NCBI GenBank assembly: GCA_018398585.1 | Contig: JAGTTD010000011.1 | Span: 6,819,001-6,883,000, forward strand | Source: Simmondsia chinensis | Lineage: Eukaryota > Streptophyta > Magnoliopsida > Caryophyllales > Simmondsiaceae | Direction of reading: 5' to 3' | Length of the DNA: 64,000 nucleotides | Shown here: one piece after another, positions 57,701 to 64,000 of the stretch | Position numbering within the stretch: the stretch's first letter is position 1 | Layout of the letters: each line of letters opens with the position of its first letter | Program-made: the position numbers and the translations under genes | The notes under the pieces: generated by a model | Told to the model about the DNA's origin: nothing | What the model saw: only the letters and a program-made list of their open reading frames with translations | The model's database searches: none

Positions 57701-58626
57701 AAAGCAAGAAAATAGTTATTTAATGAAAAATGATCTAGAAATAAAAGTATCAGACCCATCCAGCACCCCAATCCCTCTGATCACGCAACAAAGACAAATG
57801 AACTTAATCTAGAATGAGGCTTAATTGTGCGCATACCCTTATAGTAAGGTCCCTTGGAAAATGGGCGTTCCAAGAAAGTGAACACCTTGTTGACTAGTGA
57901 AGGAAGAAACTGAGACACCACAAATAGAAGATAGACAATATAATAGTAGAAATTGGTGAGACTAGTATTCCCAACCCATATATCTTCCTAAAAACAAATT
58001 TGGTTACTAGAATCGACCATAAAGCAATATTTCTTATAATATTCTAATATAGTTTATATTTACAAGTTCAAGTGATATCAATTTGGCCTTATCCAATTAT
58101 GTATCATAACATTTTCTCTATTTTAAAATGGGTTTGTCTATCAGGTGTCTAAAGGGTATCTGTTAAGGTGCCTTAATTGCACCTTATTTATTATTTTAGA
58201 GTTAATTTTATTGCATTTATTGCACTTTTATAAATTATATGCAATATTCTCCGATCAAAACATATCATATTAGCTATTGATTACAATTCCATATAATATT
58301 ACGTTAATCTATCATAAAAAACAAATAAAAAATATAGGACTATTTGCATCAAAAGTCCTTATACTTTGTTTATGGTTTAGTCCTTGTATTTTTAATTATG
58401 TTAATTTAGTCCATGTACCGTTTGCACTGTGTCAATTTAGTCTAATGATCAAATTTAAGTTTAAATGTACAATTATATTAGATGCAAGTAATCTACTACA
58501 AATTCACTTATTGACTCAATTTAATCCAACCCATATCCAAACTATTGAAAATTTCATCAATAACTTGACATAAATTTTACTCTAAGGATCAAATTGTCCC
58601 AATATAAATAGTAGAGGGACTGATAG
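57701..58626. other. intergenic DNA with MITE-like segment
   Basis: 58336-58620 has the tagtccttgtatttttaatt, gttaatttagtccatgta and gaccaaattgtccc character of plant non-autonomous elements. A related segment in inverse orientation lies at about 59890-60000. No gene was found. Confidence 0.4.
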
Positions 58627-59750
58627 TGTGTTTTAAAACCATCTATTGCAAGTATATAAGATCATCGTAGCTTAGTTGGGTATACGGGTGTCGTATCCAT
58701 AAGAAATTGTTAAGTCGGATTCAGTTATTAATGAGTGGTTTGATTTAGGTTTTATTGGTGAAGTGGTCAATTAACGAAAATAACACAATTAAAACAGTGA
58801 AAAAGATTGTCAATTCGATTGAGGATAGTTTAAGGAATGAATTCAGGGTAACTTAACTTGTATCTTGTCATCATATTTTACTTATGACAATGATTTATGA
58901 GGCTTAGGCAATGAACTACTCTAAAGACATAATTTATTTTATCATTGTAAGTGTAACATATGTTATCTTATTAGCACTACTTAATTCCTTTCTTACTCCT
59001 AATTCAATATTAACTTATATAAAAAATTGTGTTTAAGGTTGGGTATAACCTCAACCCTGACCATAGGTGAAAATCTGTTATGTTATGGTTTGGGCTACAA
59101 GTTCGTAAACAAACGCTAATAAGTTGAAAATCTAAACATGGCTACAAACACATACAACAAAAACCGAACAACTTGAATAATTCCCCACAAGGGTGCGAAA
59201 ATAACATAACAACATCGTCATCAAAAGTATAATATAAATCTAGGATACGGACGGTTATCCATCCTTTATCCCTAAACTAAAAGAGTCTATTTCTTTATGG
59301 GAGTTTTACATATCATTAAAACCTTAAAGAGAAAAATAATGAAGAAAACTAAGAATCAAAGACTCCCCATTTGTCTTTGACATTGATCTATGGTTTGATC
59401 CCTCCGCACTTCGACCAACTACTCTTCGATTTTTGAGAGTTCTCGGATCTCGTAGCGGCTTCAAGAAGCAGAGGAGGAAAAGAGATGAGGCAAAGATTGG
59501 AAAAATTAGGTGACCCCCTCTATTTATACCCGCAGTGTGACCTAGGATCCGCTATGGGAATTTAGCTAATGAATCGGAACTGTTGGCCGATTGATCGACA
59601 ATCCTACTATAGGTTCCGTCCCTCAGTAAGCGGCTGATTGATTGGTCCTTGTACCAATTGGTCGATTAATTCTTGGAACCTTACGAGATCTATTTAGGAT
59701 ACCGAATTATGACCTCTTACTTTTACACACGTGATCGAGTTTCTCCGTGT
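58627..59750 (-). mobile_element. possible solo gypsy LTR
   Basis: The left end (tgtgttttaaaaccatctat, then cgggtgtcgtatccataag) has the layout of the Athila LTR end at 33725 (accatatctattaaatac, gggtgtcgaaccacagggac). Later text (taatcgggctacaag-like, gggttttacatatcattaaa, a cattgatctatgg run and a cttcgatttttgag block) is also LTR-like. There is no partner copy, PBS or polypurine tract, and the right boundary is a guess. Confidence 0.3.
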
Positions 59751-60059
59751 AGTCTTCAAAAATTCCTATTCTGCTTAATTTTGCTACTTTTCAACCTTTG
59801 TTTACTTTGATGCATTCCAAACCTAAATGTATCTAGATTGCAATGAAATACACATGTAAAAACTGAATATTGTGCAGGAATTGGGTATAAAATATGTAAA
59901 AATAAGGCATTAGGGACTAAATTGATGCAATTACAAGTCAAATGATTAAATTCAAACCAAAATAAAGTACATAGATCTTTGACTTGAATAATCCAAAAAT
60001 ATATAATTAATACATCTTGCCACGAGCCATCTAAGCACATACTAAAAAAACTCAGTTTA

Positions 60060-60477
60060 ACTATAGAGCTCTTGTTTGGTTGCCATAATAATTAAATTCA
60101 TAAGGGAAGTTATATTTTTCACTAATTTAATTCATGTGTCAACTTTATAGGAAGTCGGTAAAAAATGTGCGAAGATGGGAAATAGAACGTCCTCGGAGAA
60201 GCCAGTTAAAAAGAAAGAAATAGAACTTACCTAGGTGACTAGATAAGTTACTTTTCGCGTTTTAAAGGAGTCTGCTAACTAAACAAAAGTTTAAATTTGT
60301 ATATTCCATAAATTTATACTTTCAATGCTTACTTTCGACGTACCAAATAAGGCCGCAGAATAACCGTGGTATTGGAGAGGAAAACTAGCCTTCACTCGGA
60401 TATCAGAAGAAGCGACCGTTCCAAAAGCAGTTTAGCAATCTCAACGCTACCGCGCACAGAGAGAGAGAGAGAGGGAG
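60060..60477 (+). promoter_or_regulatory. SEC11 upstream region and 5' UTR
   Basis: About 400 bp between the last repeat-like text and the SEC11 start codon. AT-rich TATA-like text (ttgtatattccataaattta) lies at about 60297-60317. A mixed stretch then leads into a (GA)n leader just before ATG (60458-60476). CT/GA-repeat leaders are common in plant 5' UTRs. The transcription start cannot be fixed from sequence. Confidence 0.4.
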
Positions 60478-62582
60478 ATGGGGTGGATCGGAGAGACAGT
60501 AGATTCAATCAAGTCCATTCAAGTCCGCCAACTCCTCTCTCAGGCTGTCAGTCTTGGTACTTTTTCTTCTCTTTTTCCTCCATATTTTTGCTTTTGGGTA
60601 AGGTTATTGTTAGGACAAAATTGTTTTCATCAGAGCAAGATCGACAATTTTGTGACTCTGTGTTTGTAATTGTTGCTATGACAATAACAACTCTTTTTTT
60701 TTGTGTAATGTTGTTGGCTTTCAAATTGTGTTGCGATTCATTAAGATCTGCGTATTGTCGATCTTTCAACCCTTATTAGGGTTTTGCATTTGACCTACTG
60801 CATACCCTAAAATTGTTGAATTTTCTGCCCTTTATTTTTGTTTATTTTTAGCCGTTTTCTCGTGTCTGAACAGTGTTTTGATTAACTAAGTTGTGGGTTT
60901 TGTTAATTTATCAATTGATTAGGGTTTTGTATTTAGACCCACCGTGTACCCTAAATTTCTTCTCAATTTTGAGCACGTCTTACTGTTTCTTTTCATCAAT
61001 TGTTCCAGCTTAATACTTTCTTATTGCATCTGCATTTTGTTGTGATTGATTGACTTCTGAATCGTGTTGATCTTTCAATTCTTGTCCATGTCAATGACTG
61101 ACTATTTATGAGATGGGTAATGTATTTGGTGATGGGATTTTGGTGTTTTCTTTTGATTTATTGATGAGCCCTGTTTGATGGGAGAAACAGAAGTCCAAGC
61201 TCATCGAATTGTTCTTCTTGTAACAGTCGAATAAAATTTGTTAAATTCTCTATTCGAGATTTTATCTTCTTACTAGGTTTAATATTATATTTACTAGAAA
61301 TAATTCATAAGTATTTGGTTAGGATGTAAACTCCTTGGAGTTTAATTTTATTAGATGACACTAATGTGACTGGAGTGGGTGTCAAATATTTTAGTAAAAA
61401 AATATTTTTAATGAAGTTTGTGAAGATTGTATGGGCCTGAGAACAATGGATGATAATGGGATGTCGGGGGTGGTAACGGAGGCCTTTTGTCCGGCATTTA
61501 TAATTCATTGGATTTTCTTAGTTTCATGACCTTGGGATTGTGAAAAATCACGTATATTCTCCCCCAAGGGGTGGAAGCGCTTTTTTCATTCTGATTCATG
61601 TAGTTTGACAGTTCAAATAGAATTTCAGTTTAAGTACAATTAAAATGGTATGAGGAAGAGAAAAAAGATTGAAATAATTTCAAGCTAAAGGTTGGATCTT
61701 GCTTTGGTGCATTCTGTTTCTGCTTGTTCTGGTTTCATGATGACTCAATTCATGTATTATGTCCAAGTTACTTATGTATGATGTCTGTCTTTCAGGCATG
61801 ATTGTTACTTCTGCGCTGATAATATGGAAAGCATTGATGTGCATCACCGGGAGTGAATCTCCTGTCGTCGTTGTTCTTTCTGGAAGCATGGAACCAGGCT
61901 TCAAGAGGGTAAGTCATGCTAATATTTCTTGTATGTAGGTGCAGTGATGCTTTGAAAACGTTGGATTAATGAAATTAAATAGCCTATCTTTTGTTGTTAA
62001 CATACTATTAGTCTCAGTAATAAAATCAATCTCGGACAAATTTTTGTCGAAGCATATATGTATTAGTGTGCTTTTTAGTTGCTAGCTTGTTTTTATATTC
62101 TCTAGTTATGAGTTTGTGGTAGGATTACATCTGGTTAATGTGGCTGAAGATTGCTGAATCTTGGTTAATATCTTCAGTTCTGGGTAGTGTGGTAGGATTA
62201 CTTCTGCTTCATGTGTGTTTTGGGCTTTCTGTTCTTCCTTTTGTCTTACTTCATGGCACAAACGATTTGTACATTGTTGTGAAAATTTTGTTTTGGGGTA
62301 GTTTGATACTTCAGAAGATGTGTGAATTGATGCAAAAAGAAACTGAAGTTTGATCCCTTGATCCTACTTCTTGGATTAAGTTAGGTAATTTTATAGGGTT
62401 GCTCTGGGGGCATGTTCTATGTTTCCTGATAGCATTCAGTAACAGAACTTCATATATTGTTCATTGCTCACTTATATTAGTGTAATGATATTGCCATCTT
62501 TTTATTTTAGGGAGATATATTGTTCTTGCACATGAGTAAGGATCCTATTCGTGCCGGGGAGATTGTTGTCTTTAATGTTGAG
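60478..62582 (+). CDS. SEC11: signal peptidase complex catalytic subunit SEC11, first three exons (partial)
   Basis: The ER signal peptidase catalytic subunit cleaves signal peptides from secretory proteins at the lumenal face. Exon 1 is 60478-60556 ([15 protein letters not shown]...), exon 2 61796-61908 and exon 3 62511-62582, all with GT..AG borders. The splice after exon 1 falls inside a Gly codon and the others lie between codons. The joined 88 codons give the N-terminal helix region, a membrane segment ([13 protein letters not shown], about residues 28-40) and the signal-peptidase box [19 protein letters not shown]. The serine before Met (about residue 57) is the expected nucleophile. 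Exon 3 ends [18 protein letters not shown]. The family is about 170-180 residues, so the catalytic His (in a VHRVI-type motif) and Asp lie past the window. The start is chosen because it matches the conserved MGWIGE..DS.KSIQ N-terminus. No breaks were seen, so it is likely functional. Confidence 0.95.
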
Positions 62583-64000
62583 GTAAGCATTATACTTCAG
62601 TTTTCGATTTCTTATTCTTTCATCCTTTTATTATTTCTTCTTATCTTGTTGCTGATTTATTCTTTTTGAAGGTCTTCATATCTCTTTAATAGTGATGTAT
62701 ACATGGATTGATATGTTGTTTATGAGGCCTTGCTCTAATGATAAAACTTTAGTCCAATCGGTATTATAATAATGGAGATATTAGTCGGGTTGTCATGTCT
62801 CTCTTTCTTCACTTTTGAACCAAGGAGCATACAAAGGTCCATGATCCATGGACTTTGTTCCCCTCTGCCTTGGGATGATAACATTACTTTGAAGGCACTC
62901 TCTTTCCATTTGAATTTTCGATTCATCGTCCCAAAATAGTATATTGACCGTTGTGGACTCATTTGAAACATTAGTGCACTCCATCACAGCGTCTCATGTG
63001 ATAGGGGTGAAATTGGAAACACAAACAGAAAAATAGAAAGGTGGAACTTTTAGAGGGGCAAAGTTGCGAACAAAATACATTTTGAGGGGTCCTTGGCTTT
63101 CTGCCAACAGAATACAATACTCTAATAAAGTACTCTTCTGAAATACCAAAAAGTAAAAAACTAAAATATAATGTATGTCCTTGACTTAGTGGCTGGTGTT
63201 TAGGGGTGCCAAACTTGTCGTCTCGTGTTGTTTTCGTGTTATATGAGGGTTCTAGAAAAGGGTTTGATATGATCCTAACCTGTTTATTAAAATAGGTTAG
63301 GAATTTAACTCAACCTAATTAATGAATGGGAAAAATGACTCAAAGAAATAAATAAATGGGTAATCCATGGGTTACCTATTTAATTATATGAGTGAATCTT
63401 GTTACGTACTTGTACAATGACTTGCAAACATGCCAATACTAGATTTTCATGATGAAAATAGCAATGAATAATTACCATTTTTATAGTTATTAAAAATAAA
63501 TTCTTAAATCAGTATGACTGAATATAGTTCATATTATTGTATACCAAGATAAACTACAATGTGTATATATATATAGTGGTATTCGTATATAATTTGAGTA
63601 ACTTACATAATTCAACATAATTATAAATATATAAATATAGTTCATATTATTGTATATCAAGATAAACTACAACAATGTATATATATAGTTGCATTAGTAT
63701 ATAACTTGAGTATCTCACATAATTCGACATAATTATATTCATTTTAAATGTGTTGAAAGTAGGCTTGCCTAACCAAACTCAAGTTCAACTCAACTACCTA
63801 ATTGGGGTAAGTGCGTCAACCGAAATTCAATCTAATTCCAGAAACCCTGACCCAAAACCAGCTATATTCGTGTTGTGTTTATGTCGTGTCAGGTTGTGTC
63901 AGCCCTATTTGTGTTGATATTCTTCCCATGACCCTTATATGTGATGTTTTGCTTCTAGCCTACTTTCTGACCTTCCCTTGTTCTTTTCTGTTTGATCCCA
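62583..64000 (+). other. SEC11 intron 3 (incomplete)
   Basis: Begins gtaagc at the exon 3 donor and runs past the window end; no further SEC11 exon was found. Parts resemble repeats: two copies of an atagttcatattattgtat...gataaactacaa block near 63524-63560 and 63636-63675, and gacccaaaaccagc...gtgttgtgtttatgtcgtgt text near 63850. The length (over 1.4 kb) fits insertions within the intron. Confidence 0.75.

Noticed and set aside
60366..60779. 137-codon open frame across the SEC11 start
   Set aside because: It is out of frame with the conserved SEC11 N-terminus and runs into intron 1; its content is leader and intron sequence.

Overview
This is a plant nuclear window, very probably from a eudicot. 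It is AT-rich, most of it is mobile-element sequence in several layers, and it carries only one recognisable host gene. That gene has GT..AG introns. The element families are plant types: Ty1/copia, Athila- and Tat-type Ty3/gypsy, TRIM, L1-type and RTE-type LINEs, a tRNA-derived SINE, and hAT- and CACTA-like DNA transposon remnants. I saw no prokaryotic operon, organellar gene block, CRISPR array or intact rRNA/tRNA gene.

Layout. 1-5.0 kb: Tat-type gypsy LTR/PBS sequence present twice as a direct repeat, enclosing three kinds of degenerate tandem repeat and a compact TRIM (2022-2651). 6.8-7.8 kb: relic of an L1 LINE ORF1. 8.3-9.95 kb: a 295-bp direct duplication leading into a TIR-bounded DNA element. 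11.1-15.0 kb: decayed copia on the minus strand. 15.6-17.0 kb: CACTA-like end with an array of about 17 short palindromes. 17.5-17.95 kb: insertion with an RTE-type tail and a perfect 11-bp target-site duplication (TSD). 19.3-20.8 kb: short, internally deleted copia. 21.4-24.2 kb: minus-strand gypsy 3' LTR with a 50-bp minisatellite, followed by an opposite-strand Transposase_28-like reading frame. 24.8-25.0 kb: tRNA-derived SINE with TSD. 25.1-25.9 kb: C-rich island and an RTE 3' end. 29.0-33.7 kb: a gypsy whose left LTR is split by a second gypsy (TSD TAAAT), with a hAT-like element inside the outer one. 33.7-40.5 kb: Athila-type gypsy, minus strand, with most of the RT deleted. 40.8-56.1 kb: copia on the plus strand, itself interrupted by a 5'-truncated RTE LINE (10-bp TSD) and by a second, minus-strand copia. 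56.9-57.15 kb: a SINE-like element with a 5S rRNA head and an RTE tail.

Host gene. From 60478 to the window end lie the first three exons of a SEC11-type signal peptidase catalytic subunit (plus strand). They include the catalytic serine; the remaining exons, with the rest of the catalytic residues, lie beyond the window.

The most interesting thread is a shared RTE-type 3' tail, found on four separate copies: the LINE at 43.4-46.4 kb, the 426-bp insertion at 17.5 kb, a fragment at 25.8 kb, and the 5S-headed element at 57 kb. The last suggests that a 5S transcript was recruited into a SINE moved by the RTE LINE. A second thread is capture and antisense coding: a PTB-like RRM sits where gag should be in the inner gypsy, and an antisense frame lies beside a Tat-type 3' LTR. 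All calls come from reading the sequence; element boundaries without a TSD are approximate.
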